13,980 nt of DNA from Burkholderiales bacterium (GCA_028869035.1 JAGWTL010000035.1:1-13980); one strand, 5' to 3'. Positions 1-6,773 are shown, numbered from the stretch's first letter. Notes: generated by a model from the sequence alone, not told the origin. Numbers and translations: made by a program.

Positions 1-311
1 TGGGCGTCTTGCGCGCCCTGGCGCAGCGCCATGCGGGGCAGACCCTGGCCGTGGTCACCCACGGGGGGGTGCTCGACATGGTCTACCGCAGCGCACTCGG
101 CCTTTCATTGTCGGGCCCGCGCGTGAGCGAGATTCCCAACGCCGGCATCAACCGCGTGCGCCTGCGGGGCGAGGCCATCGACATCCTCGATTGGGCCGAC
201 ACCCGCCATCTGGCCGACCTGCCGCCGCAGCCGGTTTATGACCAGCAGCGCCTGGCGCGTGAGCGCAAGGCTGTGACCCCGGCTACCTCGCAGGCGGCCG
301 ATAGCGCCTGA
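1..311 (+). CDS. Histidine phosphatase family protein, C-terminal part (5' end cut by window)
   Basis: This is the C-terminal part, about 100 residues, of a histidine phosphatase (phosphoglycerate mutase-like superfamily). The frame is open to the left edge, so the start and the N-terminal RHG catalytic motif lie outside the window. What identifies it is VVTHGGVLD, the second conserved histidine motif of the superfamily, followed by a conserved helix and a short variable tail rich in Ala and Arg. Members act on phosphosugars, nucleotides or phosphoproteins. The substrate cannot be read from this fragment; a GpmB- or CobC-like enzyme is possible. It ends in TGA 41 bases before the ferredoxin gene on the same strand. 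A TTG at position 9 could be mistaken for a start but is internal. Confidence 0.8.
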   Translation, partial: GVLRALAQRHAGQTLAVVTHGGVLDMVYRSALGLSLSGPRVSEIPNAGINRVRLRGEAIDILDWADTRHLADLPPQPVYDQQRLARERKAVTPATSQAADSA

Positions 312-337
312 CGCGGCCGTGGTTTTCAGCCAGGGCG

Positions 338-343
338 GATAAT
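338..343 (+). promoter_or_regulatory. -10-like hexamer GATAAT next to the ferredoxin start
   Basis: GATAAT matches the sigma-70 -10 consensus at 5 of 6 positions and stands out in GC-rich DNA. It lies 9 bases before the ATG of the ferredoxin gene, so transcription would begin 2-3 bases before the start codon. No convincing -35 is seen at the usual spacing, and no Shine-Dalgarno sequence precedes the ATG. This is an inference from position and composition. Confidence 0.35.
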
Positions 344-352
344 CAGACCACC

Positions 353-631
353 ATGGCCTTGATGATCACCGACGAATGCATCAACTGTGATGTCTGCGAG
401 CCCGAGTGTCCCAACCAGGCGATCTATCTCGGGCCGGAGATCTATGAGATTGATCCGTCGCGCTGCACCGAGTGCGTGGGCCATTTCGATGAGCCGCAGT
501 GTGTGCAGGTCTGCCCCGTGGCCTGCATCCCGGTGAATCCGGAGGTCGTGGAAGACCGCGAAACCCTGTGGCGGAAATACCAGCGTCTGCAGGCTGAGGC
601 CCAGACTGCAGGCAAGCCGTCGGCGGCCTGA
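353..631 (+). CDS. YfhL-type 2[4Fe-4S] ferredoxin
   Basis: This 92-residue cytoplasmic ferredoxin carries two [4Fe-4S] clusters for low-potential electron transfer. Cysteines are at 9, 12, 15 and 19 (CX2CX2CX3CP) and at 38, 41, 50, 54 and 58 (CX2CX8CX3CX3C). The 8-residue insertion between C41 and C50 and the C-terminal extension mark the Allochromatium vinosum/YfhL subfamily, whose clusters have unusual reduction potentials. The start MALMITDECINC aligns with the E. coli YfhL N-terminus (MALLIT), so the first ATG is preferred over Met4. No Shine-Dalgarno sequence is visible. The acidic, Gln-rich tail after residue 65 is probably helical. The redox partner is unknown. The gene meets the DUF4124-like gene tail-to-tail with no spacer: TGA ends at 631 and the opposite stop begins at 632. 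Confidence 0.95.
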   Translation: MALMITDECINCDVCEPECPNQAIYLGPEIYEIDPSRCTECVGHFDEPQCVQVCPVACIPVNPEVVEDRETLWRKYQRLQAEAQTAGKPSAA

Positions 632-1003
632 TCACTTCGACACCGGAGCCCGGTAGGCCGGGATTTTCTCTTTGTTGCCGCTTTTCTTTTTCCCGTCGGC
701 CTTTTGTGCGGCCTTGTCGGTATCGCGCTGGACCTTGTCGGCCCGTTCAACGTCGCGCTGGGCTGCCGCCTCTTCCTTCTGCCGGGTCTTTTCCAGCGTG
801 TTGCCCGCGCGTTTTTCGTGTTGGACGCTGGCGTCATGCGCCTTGCGCTGCTCGGGACTTCGGCTGTCCGTCGCGTCGACGGCGTTGCCGCCGGGGCAGG
901 GGGTCTGGCTGTAGCTGCTGCCGCAGCGGTAGACGGTCTGCGCCGACAATCCGGTGCACAGTGTCATGGCAGCGATCGCAAGAATGTGTGACAGCGTCTT
1001 CAT
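632..1003 (-). CDS. Secreted DUF4124-like protein
   Basis: This is a 123-residue exported protein of unknown function. Residues 1-21 are a Sec signal peptide: MK, then a hydrophobic core, then LSA with cleavage before QTVYRC. The mature N-terminus (about 22-55) has the DUF4124-like pattern VYRCG, SYSQTPCPGG, VDATDSR, PEQR. Its two cysteines could form a disulfide in the periplasm. The remainder (about 56-123) is a highly charged Lys/Glu/Gln/Ala segment, probably helical. The ATG overlaps the pth stop in an ATGA junction and is preceded by a strong Shine-Dalgarno (AAGGAGAA) inside the pth coding end, so it is probably translated from the pth mRNA. The DUF assignment is by recognition; no enzymatic motif is visible. 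Confidence 0.8.
   Translation of the reverse strand: MKTLSHILAIAAMTLCTGLSAQTVYRCGSSYSQTPCPGGNAVDATDSRSPEQRKAHDASVQHEKRAGNTLEKTRQKEEAAAQRDVERADKVQRDTDKAAQKADGKKKSGNKEKIPAYRAPVSK
649..670 (+). terminator. Possible intrinsic terminator of the ferredoxin transcript
   Basis: CCCGG (649-653), loop TAGG, CCGGG (658-662) form an all-GC 5-bp stem. The T-rich stretch ATTTTCTCTTT follows. It begins 18 bases after the ferredoxin stop and lies inside the 3' end of the opposing DUF4124-like gene. The stem is short, so the call is tentative. Confidence 0.4.
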
Positions 1004-1632
1004 GCAGGTTCTCCTTCCTTGGGGGGCAGATCAGCGGGGCGCGGCGGTTTGGGCCGGGGCGGCTTGCTGGTGTGGATCAGCAGGGTGGCTTTCTCCATCT
1101 CGCCGGCCAGCAGATCCGGCAAGGCCTTGACCGAGCGCACGATGCAGTCCTCGATGGCCGTGCGATGCTCGGGCGAGGGTTTCTTGAGCACCCAGTTCAC
1201 CACCTCGGACTTCACGCCCGGATGGCCCACGCCGATGCGCAGGCGCCAGTAGTCGTCGGTGCCCAGCCTGGCATGGATGTCGCGCAGGCCGTTGTGGCCG
1301 GCGTGGCTGCCGCCGAACTTGAGCTTGACCTGGCCCGGCACGATGTCCAGCTCGTCGTGCGCGACGAGGATTCCCTCGGGCTGGATCTTGAAGAAGCGCG
1401 CCAGCGCCGCCACCGATTTGCCCGATTCGTTCATCCAGGTCTGCGGCGCCAGCAGCCAGACGGTCTGGCCCTTCACGGTGGTGCGTGCCACCAGGCCGTG
1501 GTAGCTCCTGTCCATGATCGGGTTGACCTTGAGCTCACGCGCCACGGCCTCGATCCACCAGAAGCCGGCGTTGTGCCGGGTGGCCTCGTATTCGGGACCG
1601 GGGTTGCCCAGGCCGACAAACAGTTTGATCAT
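1000..1632 (-). CDS. pth: Peptidyl-tRNA hydrolase
   Basis: This 210-residue cytoplasmic enzyme cleaves the ester bond of peptidyl-tRNAs dropped by ribosomes, freeing tRNA and peptide. All key residues align with E. coli Pth numbering when the protein starts at MIKLFVGLGNPG: Asn10, His20 (catalytic), Met67 in PQTWMN, Asp93 in HDELD, and Asn114 in GHNG. That agreement fixes the start at 1632; the frame stays open upstream to about 1719 but this part crosses the rplY terminator. The tail after about residue 185 is Pro/Lys/Arg-rich (PPRPKPPRPADLPP), as in many betaproteobacterial homologues. No Shine-Dalgarno precedes the ATG; a GATAAT lies 6 bases upstream. The gene follows the rplY terminator and overlaps the DUF4124-like gene by ATGA. 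It probably has its own promoter as well as read-through from rplY. Confidence 0.97.
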   Translation of the reverse strand: MIKLFVGLGNPGPEYEATRHNAGFWWIEAVARELKVNPIMDRSYHGLVARTTVKGQTVWLLAPQTWMNESGKSVAALARFFKIQPEGILVAHDELDIVPGQVKLKFGGSHAGHNGLRDIHARLGTDDYWRLRIGVGHPGVKSEVVNWVLKKPSPEHRTAIEDCIVRSVKALPDLLAGEMEKATLLIHTSKPPRPKPPRPADLPPKEGEPA

Positions 1633-1638
1633 GCGCGG

Positions 1639-1644
1639 ATTATC
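1639..1644 (-). promoter_or_regulatory. -10-like GATAAT for pth, predicted leaderless start
   Basis: On the minus strand GATAAT is followed by six bases (CCGCGC) and then the pth ATG. With the usual -10 to +1 distance, transcription would start at the A of the ATG. It lies downstream of the rplY terminator, where a new promoter is expected. No recognisable -35 and no ribosome-binding site are present. Confidence 0.4.
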
Positions 1645-1680
1645 AGTGCATCGTGGGGGGCCGCCCGGCGAGCCGGGACC

Positions 1681-1712
1681 CCAAAAGAAACGGCCCACCG
1701 AAGTGGGCCGTT
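1681..1712 (-). terminator. Strong intrinsic terminator after rplY (10-bp stem, UUCG loop)
   Basis: Bases 1689-1698 and 1703-1712 are perfect 10-base inverted repeats (AACGGCCCAC and GTGGGCCGTT). In the leftward RNA the loop is UUCG closed by C-G, the ultra-stable cUUCGg tetraloop. TCTTTTGG follows the stem. It begins 19 bases after the rplY stop and ends the prs/rplY transcript, at least in part. Confidence 0.92.
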
Positions 1713-1730
1713 GACGCAAAGCCAGGAGGC

Positions 1731-2423
1731 TTATTTCTTGGCAGCAGGCGCCTTGGCAGCCGGAGCGGCGGCCTTGGCCGGAGCAGCCTTGCCGCCAGCG
1801 GCCGGGGCCGCAGCGGGAGCGGCTGCATCGGCGGCAGCCGGTGCGGCTTCGGCAGCGTCGGCGCCAGCAACCATCACCACCGAGACCACCACCGGGTTGG
1901 CCTTGCCGTGGGTCACGGCGGTCACGCCCTTGGGCAGCTTGATGTCGGACAGGTGCAGCGAGGCACCCTTCTTCAGGCCACTCAGGTCCACGGCGATGAA
2001 CTCGGGCAGATCGGCCGGCAGGCAGAGGATCTCGATTTCGGTCAGCACATGGTTGGCGATGCAGCCGTCGGTCTTCACCGCAGGCGAATTCTCGTCACCG
2101 CTGAAGTGGAAGGGCACCTTCATGTGCAGCTTGGTGTTGGCATCCACACGCTGGAAGTCGATGTGCAACACCAGGGGCTTGAAAGGGTGCATCTGCACGT
2201 CGCGCAGCAGCACCTTGTTGCTCTTGCCGTTCACTTCCATCTCGAGGATGGACGAATGGAAGGTTTCCTTTTTCAGGGCGTGCCACAGCGCGTTGTGGTC
2301 GAGCTCGACCAGCTGCGGTTCACCGGTGCCACCGTAGACGATACCGGGCGTGCGGCCCGTGTTGCGGAGACGGCGGCTCGCACCCGTGCCCTGCTTGGCG
2401 CGCTCAAAAGCGACGAATTTCAT
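1731..2423 (-). CDS. rplY: 50S ribosomal protein L25 / general stress protein Ctc
   Basis: This 230-residue L25 protein of the long TL5/CTC type binds 5S rRNA in the large ribosomal subunit. The N-terminal L25 domain (about 1-92) shows ASRRLRNTGRTPGIVYGG near the start and VLLRDVQMHPFKPLVLHIDF at 71-90. A beta-rich C-terminal domain follows (about 93-186, with LPADLPEFIAVDLSGLKKG). Residues 187-230 are a low-complexity Ala/Pro/Lys tail, typical of beta- and gammaproteobacterial long forms and probably disordered. The ATG has a good Shine-Dalgarno (GGAG, 7 bases upstream). It lies 93 bases downstream of prs, with a terminator-like hairpin between them, so rplY may be partly uncoupled from prs. 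A strong terminator follows. Confidence 0.97.
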   Translation of the reverse strand: MKFVAFERAKQGTGASRRLRNTGRTPGIVYGGTGEPQLVELDHNALWHALKKETFHSSILEMEVNGKSNKVLLRDVQMHPFKPLVLHIDFQRVDANTKLHMKVPFHFSGDENSPAVKTDGCIANHVLTEIEILCLPADLPEFIAVDLSGLKKGASLHLSDIKLPKGVTAVTHGKANPVVVSVVMVAGADAAEAAPAAADAAAPAAAPAAGGKAAPAKAAAPAAKAPAAKK

Positions 2424-2469
2424 AGTTCACTCCATAAAGAGTCCACCGCGACCAGTGAGACTCCGTTTC

Positions 2470-2501
2470 AACAAAGGCCCGCGGCAGTATGCGTGCGGGC
2501 C
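2470..2501 (-). terminator. Terminator or attenuator hairpin between prs and rplY
   Basis: GGCCCGC (2476-2482) and GCGGGCC (2495-2501) form a 7-bp GC stem with a 12-base loop. In the leftward RNA, AAAAAGCC precedes it and TTTGTT follows it. It lies just after the prs stop. The T-run is interrupted, so it may only weaken read-through into rplY. On the plus strand GGCTTTTTG follows, so it could work in both directions. Confidence 0.55.
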
Positions 2502-2516
2502 GGCTTTTTGCCCGGA

Positions 2517-3494
2517 TCAGAACAGATCGTCCTGGTCCGAGAACAAACTCATGACCGACTCGCCCTTGGCGATGCGGTGGATGGTTTCCGCGATCAGCGG
2601 GGCCACGTTCACCTGCCGGATCTTGGCGCAGCCGGTGGCGGCGGGGCTCAGCGGGATGGTGTTGGTCACCACCACCTCGTCCAGGGCCGTTCCCTTGGAC
2701 AGGCGCTCGATCGCCGGGCCCGAAAAAATCGGGTGCGTGCAATAGGCGTAGACCTTCTTGGCGCCGCGCTCCTTGAGCACCTCGGCGGCCTTCACCAGCG
2801 TGCCCGCGGTGTCGATCATGTCGTCCATGATCACGCAGTTGCGGCCTTCGATCTCGCCGATCACGTGCATCACTTCACTGACGTTGGCCTTGGGGCGACG
2901 CTTGTCGATGATGGCCAGGTCGCAGCCCAGCTGCTTGGCCAGCGCGCGGGCGCGCACCACACCACCCACGTCGGGCGAGACTACGATCAGGTCTTCGTAC
3001 TTCTTCAGCCGCAGATCACCCAGCAGCACCGGCGAGGCGTAGATGTTGTCCACCGGGATGTCGAAGAAGCCCTGGATCTGGTCGGCATGCAGGTCCATGG
3101 TCAGCACGCGGGCCACGCCCACGGCCTGCAGCATATTGGCCACCACCTTGGCGGTGATCGGCACGCGCGTGGAACGCGGGCGGCGGTCCTGGCGGGCGTA
3201 GCCGAAATAGGGGATCACGGCGCTGATGCGCTCGGCCGAGGCGCGTTTGAGCGCATCGACCATGATCAGCAGCTCCATCAGCGAGTCGTTGGTCGGCGCG
3301 CAGGTGGATTGCACGACGAAGACGTCGCGGGCGCGCACGTTCTGGTTGATCTCGACAGTGACTTCGCCGTCCGAGAAGCGGCCGACCGTGGCGGCGCCCA
3401 GCGTGATGCCGAGGTGCTTGGCAATGTCGGCGGCCAAGGCCGGATTGGCATTGCCCGTGAAGAGCATGAAATCGGGGGGCGGAGCGACCTGCAT
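2517..3494 (-). CDS. prs: Ribose-phosphate pyrophosphokinase (PRPP synthetase)
   Basis: This 325-residue cytoplasmic enzyme transfers pyrophosphate from ATP to ribose 5-phosphate, giving PRPP for purine, pyrimidine, His, Trp and NAD synthesis. The N-terminal half has GRFSDGE (39-44) and the ATP-binding stretch FGYARQDRR (97-105). The metal/substrate motif DLHADQIQGFF is at 134-144, the catalytic-loop IDKRRP around 196-201, and the PRPP-binding loop VIMDDMIDTAGT at 221-232. All are intact, as in class I enzymes regulated by phosphate and ADP. The ATG at 3494 gives a short N-terminal extension relative to E. coli Prs. Met10 is an alternative start but has no better ribosome-binding site. The gene follows tRNA-Gln by 40 bases, so the two are probably co-transcribed and the tRNA is cut from the precursor. 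Confidence 0.98.
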   Translation of the reverse strand: MQVAPPPDFMLFTGNANPALAADIAKHLGITLGAATVGRFSDGEVTVEINQNVRARDVFVVQSTCAPTNDSLMELLIMVDALKRASAERISAVIPYFGYARQDRRPRSTRVPITAKVVANMLQAVGVARVLTMDLHADQIQGFFDIPVDNIYASPVLLGDLRLKKYEDLIVVSPDVGGVVRARALAKQLGCDLAIIDKRRPKANVSEVMHVIGEIEGRNCVIMDDMIDTAGTLVKAAEVLKERGAKKVYAYCTHPIFSGPAIERLSKGTALDEVVVTNTIPLSPAATGCAKIRQVNVAPLIAETIHRIAKGESVMSLFSDQDDLF

Positions 3495-3534
3495 GAACGA
3501 TCCAGCGATGAGTGACTATTGACCCAGAAAAATT

Positions 3535-3611
3535 TGGCAGGGGAGAAAGGATTCGAACCTTTGCATGCTGGAATCAAAATCCAGTGCCTTAACCAACTTG
3601 GCGACTCCCCT
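3535..3611 (-). tRNA. tRNA-Gln (anticodon TTG)
   Basis: Reading the minus strand gives a complete 77-base cloverleaf. The acceptor stem AGGGGAG/CTCCCCT is perfect. The D arm is GCC-AAGTTGGTTAA-GGC, and the anticodon stem CTGGA/TCCAG encloses the loop TTTTGAT, whose anticodon TTG reads CAA (and CAG by wobble). The T arm is AAAGG-TTCGAAT-CCTTT, the discriminator base is G, and CCA is encoded. It lies between ispE (36 bases) and prs (40 bases), the same place as in the pseudomonad lolB-ispE-tRNA-prs cluster. An AATTTTT run directly follows the CCA in the transcript direction. Confidence 0.97.
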
Positions 3612-3647
3612 ACACAGGCTGACGGCTGTGAAACAGCTGCCCGCCGA

Positions 3648-4505
3648 CTAACTTTTTTCGCTGGTCGCCCATCCGACGAGCGGGTGGGCCTCCAGGCTGC
3701 AGCACAACCGGGCCAGCAAGGTGTCCGGCGCCGTCGGAACACGCATGTCGGGCGGTGCCCACGCAAACACGGCACTTCCTGAGCCTGTCATCCGCCCTTC
3801 CAGTCCCAGAGTGGCAAGCCAATCGAGAGCCTGAGTGACGCCCGTGCAAAGCCGCTGGGCGACAGGCTGCAGGTCGTTGCGAGCTTCTTTCAGAAAAGCC
3901 TTCGGGTCTGCAGCAAAGCCTGAAATTGTAGCAGGAATACTGTCACGCCTCAAGGAGGGGTCCGTAAAAATCGCCCGGGTCTCCAGCCCGGCCATGGGCT
4001 TCACCACCAGAACATGGTGTTGCGGCAGCTGCACGGGGGTGATGGAATCGCCGATACCCTCGACCCATGCGTTGTGGCCGCGCAGGAAGAAGGGTACGTC
4101 GGCCCCGAGCTTCAGGCCGATGGCGCAAAGCTTTTCCAGCGTGAGCCGGAGCTGCCAGAGGCGGTTGAGGGCCAACAGGGCCGACGCAGCATCCGAGGAG
4201 CCGCCGCCCATGCCAGCCTGAGCCGGCAGGCGTTTTTCGATCGCGATGTGTGCGCCGTACGGTGTTCCGGTGGCGGCTTGCAAGGCCCGTGCGGCCCGCA
4301 GGATCAGGTCATCGGCCGGCAGCGGCGCCAGCAGGTCTTCGCGGCTGAGCTGACCGTCAGCGCGACGGTCGAAGTGCAGGGTGTCGGCCCAGTCGATCAG
4401 CATGAAGACCGACTGCAGCAGGTGGTAGCCGTCGGCCCGCCGGTCCGTGATGTGCAGGAAAAGGTTGAGCTTGGCCGGGGCCGGTATGTCGTGGAGCGAC
4501 TGCAT
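3648..4505 (-). CDS. ispE: 4-diphosphocytidyl-2-C-methyl-D-erythritol kinase
   Basis: This 285-residue GHMP-family kinase phosphorylates CDP-methylerythritol at the 2-hydroxyl, the fourth step of the non-mevalonate (MEP) isoprenoid pathway in the cytoplasm. The N-terminus PAPAKLNLFLHI contains the conserved Lys12. The glycine-rich ATP loop PAQAGMGGGSSDAA is at 94-107. The catalytic Asp is Asp136 in LGADVPFFL, and the third GHMP motif appears as MTGSGSAVFA near residue 240. Length is normal for the family. The ATG at 4505 puts the Lys motif at its usual place. No Shine-Dalgarno is seen; GATAAT sits 7 bases upstream. It lies 22 bases after lolB and 36 before tRNA-Gln. Stop is TAG. Confidence 0.97.
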   Translation of the reverse strand: MQSLHDIPAPAKLNLFLHITDRRADGYHLLQSVFMLIDWADTLHFDRRADGQLSREDLLAPLPADDLILRAARALQAATGTPYGAHIAIEKRLPAQAGMGGGSSDAASALLALNRLWQLRLTLEKLCAIGLKLGADVPFFLRGHNAWVEGIGDSITPVQLPQHHVLVVKPMAGLETRAIFTDPSLRRDSIPATISGFAADPKAFLKEARNDLQPVAQRLCTGVTQALDWLATLGLEGRMTGSGSAVFAWAPPDMRVPTAPDTLLARLCCSLEAHPLVGWATSEKS

Positions 4506-4512
4506 ACCCGCG

Positions 4513-4518
4513 ATTATC
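4513..4518 (-). promoter_or_regulatory. -10-like GATAAT for ispE, predicted leaderless start
   Basis: On the minus strand GATAAT, then seven bases (CGCGGGT), then the ispE ATG. This spacing places +1 at or within a base of the start codon. It lies in the 22-base lolB-ispE gap and has no clear -35. It would let ispE, tRNA-Gln and prs be transcribed without lolB. Confidence 0.4.
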
Positions 4519-4527
4519 GGGGGCAGC

Positions 4528-5037
4528 TCAGGGCTCGAGTATGAGACGCAGTTCTGCGGCCGGCGCAGGCTGGCGGCGCCGAGCCACCAGGCGGCCTGAG
4601 TCCAGCTGCGTCAGATCGGCTTGCCAGCCGTCGGCAGCGGCCGGTCGACCTTGCAACCATTCGAACAGGGCCGCGATGGGGATGGCGGTGCCCGTGGCCT
4701 CGGTGGCCAGCGCGTCGATTGTGTCGAAGGCCCGGGTCTCTCCGTTGTTGCGCAGCAAGGCCTGCTGGGGACTCCAGCGCAACTGTGCCAGCGTGGTGCC
4801 AAGCGGGCTGGACAGTAGCAGCTCGCCCCTGGGGGCCTGGCCGCTGAGTTCGAAGCTGGCAAAAAAGGAGCTGGGTTCCGGGCTGCTGTCGACGCGCAGC
4901 GCCAGACGGCCGCGCCAGTAGGTTTGGACCTGACCATCGGTCGCCGGGGCCAGCCGGGGTGGCTGGGCACAGCCGGCCAGCAGGATTGCCCAGACGCAGA
5001 GCAGGCCGGCCGCCAGGGTGCGCAGCGTGAGTTTCAC
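4528..5037 (-). CDS. lolB: Outer-membrane lipoprotein receptor LolB
   Basis: LolB accepts lipoproteins from the periplasmic carrier LolA and inserts them into the outer membrane. This 169-residue protein has a lipoprotein signal: MKLTLR, a hydrophobic core, and lipobox LLAGC with the lipidated Cys at 23. The mature part has the expected beta-rich pattern, with WRGRLALRVD (about 41-50), a segment SFFASFELSG, and LLLSSPLGTTLAQLRW (about 73-88). It is slightly shorter than E. coli LolB. The start is GTG and overlaps the upstream TPR gene stop by GTGA, with no good Shine-Dalgarno, so coupled translation is likely. Its place directly upstream of ispE supports the assignment as much as the weakly conserved sequence does. 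Confidence 0.9.
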   Translation of the reverse strand: MKLTLRTLAAGLLCVWAILLAGCAQPPRLAPATDGQVQTYWRGRLALRVDSSPEPSSFFASFELSGQAPRGELLLSSPLGTTLAQLRWSPQQALLRNNGETRAFDTIDALATEATGTAIPIAALFEWLQGRPAAADGWQADLTQLDSGRLVARRRQPAPAAELRLILEP

Positions 5038-6767
5038 GGCTTGACGCGCAGGCGCTTGAGCGTTTCGACCAAGGTCTCGTTCTCGGCGTTGAGCTGCAGG
5101 CCTTCACGCCAGACGCTCAGCGCCTGTTCGCGCTGGCCCATGCTCCAGAGCACCTCGCCCAGATGGGCGGCGATCTCGGCATCGGGGCGGGTGCGGTAGG
5201 CCTGCTGCAGCACACGCAGGGCCTCGGGCTTGTTGCCCTCGCGAAACTCGACCCAGCCCAGGCTGTCGCTGATGAAGGGGTCGTCGGGCGCGAACTCCAG
5301 TGCCTTGAGGATGAGCTGGCGCGCCTCGCCCAGGCGCACGCTGCGATCGGCGAAGGAATAACCCAGCGCGTTGTAGGCGTGGTGGTACTGCGGCTTTTCG
5401 GCAATGATCCGACGCAGCAGCTTTTCCATCTCATCTGTGCGGCCGAGTTTCTCGGCCAGTGTGGCCTGATCGTAGACCAGATCGTAGTCTTTCGGATCGC
5501 GTTGAGTGGCCTCGGCCAGCAAGTCGTAGGCTTGCGAATAGAGCTTGTTGTCGCGCAACAGCTGGATCTCGCTGGAGAGCTTGACGCGCGCGTCGGCCGG
5601 CGTTCGCTCGGGCAGGTTACGGATCAGTTCGCGGGCCTCGTCGATGCGGCCTTGGCGCGCCAGGATGCCGGCACGACGGCTTTGCGTGCGCACCAGGTCC
5701 TCGGGGCTGCTGATCTTGCCCAGCCAACTCTCGGCCATTTTGTAGTCTTTGCGCTGTTCGGCAATCTGGGCCAGCGAGAGGTAGGCCTGGGCCAGCGCAC
5801 GGCTGGGCTCCTCCACCCCGTTGCCGCGGCGCGACTGCATCAGCTCCAGGAACTGCTTGAGCGAGCGCTCGGCGGAGTCGAACCGGTTGTCTTGCAGTTC
5901 CAGCGTGCCGCGGATCAGCCAAGCCTCGGCGTAGTCGGGCTTTTCGCTGGTGACGATCTGGATCTGGCTGCCGGCTTCGGCGTAGCGCTGGGCATCGAGC
6001 AGCGCGCGCGCATAGGCCAGGCGCACCTCCACCAAGGGGCGGCCTTCCAGGTATTTGCGCACGATGGCCTCGGCTCCGGGTCGCTGGGGTGACATCAGGG
6101 CCAGGGCCAGCAGGGCCGGTCCTTCGGTGCGCGCATCCATTGCCTGGCCACGCCGTGCGGCCTCCAGGGCGCCCGCACTGTCCTGGTTTTCCAGCCGCAT
6201 GCGGCCCACGGCGCTCCAGGCGGCCGCGCCTGTGCCGGGGTTGGTCAGGTACTCGGCCAGGGCCTGCTCCAACATCTCGGTGGCGAGTTTCTTGTCGCTG
6301 CTGCGTGCGAAATAGCGCGGCAGCGTGGTGATGGTGAGGGTGCGGTCCTTGGCGTCAGCCAGGGTGATCTCGCGCTTGAGGGGTTCCACCGTCTCGTTCA
6401 GGTGGTTCAGGCCGATCAGGATCTGCAGCACGTAGCGATTGGCGTCGCGTGAACCGGGCTGGGCCTGCTTCCAGGCGCGTGCGGCCTGCAGGGCTGAGTC
6501 GCCGGCGCGTGACTGCAGGGCAATGTCGATGGCGCGCTGGTACAGGCGCGCGTCGCCGGTTTTGCGTGCGGCGTCCAGGATCAGCGAGTAGCCCGCGCCG
6601 GCTTCGCCGCGCTGGGTGCTGAGTTCGCCTACCATCAACTGGTAGAAAAGTTCGCCGTCGAGCGCGGAGTTGGCGGGCGGGGTGGCGGGGACCGAGGCCG
6701 GCGGTTGTGCGTGCGCCGTCAGGACGGCCGTCAACAAGAGAGGGAGGAGGCGTAGGCGTGAGAACAT
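5034..6767 (-). CDS. Exported tetratricopeptide-repeat protein
   Basis: This 577-residue periplasmic protein is built mainly of TPR helices. It starts at MFSRLRLLPLLL with a Sec signal peptide cut after AHA (residue 20). The frame stays open upstream to 7085, but that part is antisense to mutM and is rejected. A Pro/Ala linker follows, then repeated helix pairs. Clear TPR units include YAEAWLIRGTLELQDNRFDSAERSL and, near the C-terminus, YHHAYNALGYSFAD, LGEARQLILKALEFAPDDPFI and KPEALRVLQQAYRTRPDAEIAAHLGEVLW. TPR proteins are scaffolds for protein binding. No catalytic domain is seen. Overlap with lolB (GTGA) suggests a role in outer-membrane or lipoprotein assembly, an inference from context only. 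A TATTAT lies 6 bases before the ATG, with no ribosome-binding site. Confidence 0.88.
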   Translation of the reverse strand: MFSRLRLLPLLLTAVLTAHAQPPASVPATPPANSALDGELFYQLMVGELSTQRGEAGAGYSLILDAARKTGDARLYQRAIDIALQSRAGDSALQAARAWKQAQPGSRDANRYVLQILIGLNHLNETVEPLKREITLADAKDRTLTITTLPRYFARSSDKKLATEMLEQALAEYLTNPGTGAAAWSAVGRMRLENQDSAGALEAARRGQAMDARTEGPALLALALMSPQRPGAEAIVRKYLEGRPLVEVRLAYARALLDAQRYAEAGSQIQIVTSEKPDYAEAWLIRGTLELQDNRFDSAERSLKQFLELMQSRRGNGVEEPSRALAQAYLSLAQIAEQRKDYKMAESWLGKISSPEDLVRTQSRRAGILARQGRIDEARELIRNLPERTPADARVKLSSEIQLLRDNKLYSQAYDLLAEATQRDPKDYDLVYDQATLAEKLGRTDEMEKLLRRIIAEKPQYHHAYNALGYSFADRSVRLGEARQLILKALEFAPDDPFISDSLGWVEFREGNKPEALRVLQQAYRTRPDAEIAAHLGEVLWSMGQREQALSVWREGLQLNAENETLVETLKRLRVKP

Positions 6768-6773
6768 CGAACC

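Noticed and set aside
1731..1870. Ala/Lys/Pro-coding low-complexity stretch looked like a repeat
   Set aside because: It is the disordered tail of long-form L25 and has no regular DNA repeat unit.
706..2337. A 543-codon rightward frame over the DUF4124-like gene, pth and rplY
   Set aside because: Arg/Pro-rich antisense shadow with no domain, overlapping three supported genes.
1653..3515. A 620-codon rightward open frame across rplY and prs
   Set aside because: It is antisense to two certain genes and spans their terminators; composition is typical of a shadow frame.
3625..3637. Small GCTGT/ACAGC hairpin between ispE and tRNA-Gln
   Set aside because: Five base pairs with a three-base loop and no T-run; too weak to call a terminator.
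3519..3782. Small rightward frame starting near GEKGFEP
   Set aside because: It is the antisense translation of the tRNA-Gln gene, a well-known annotation artefact.
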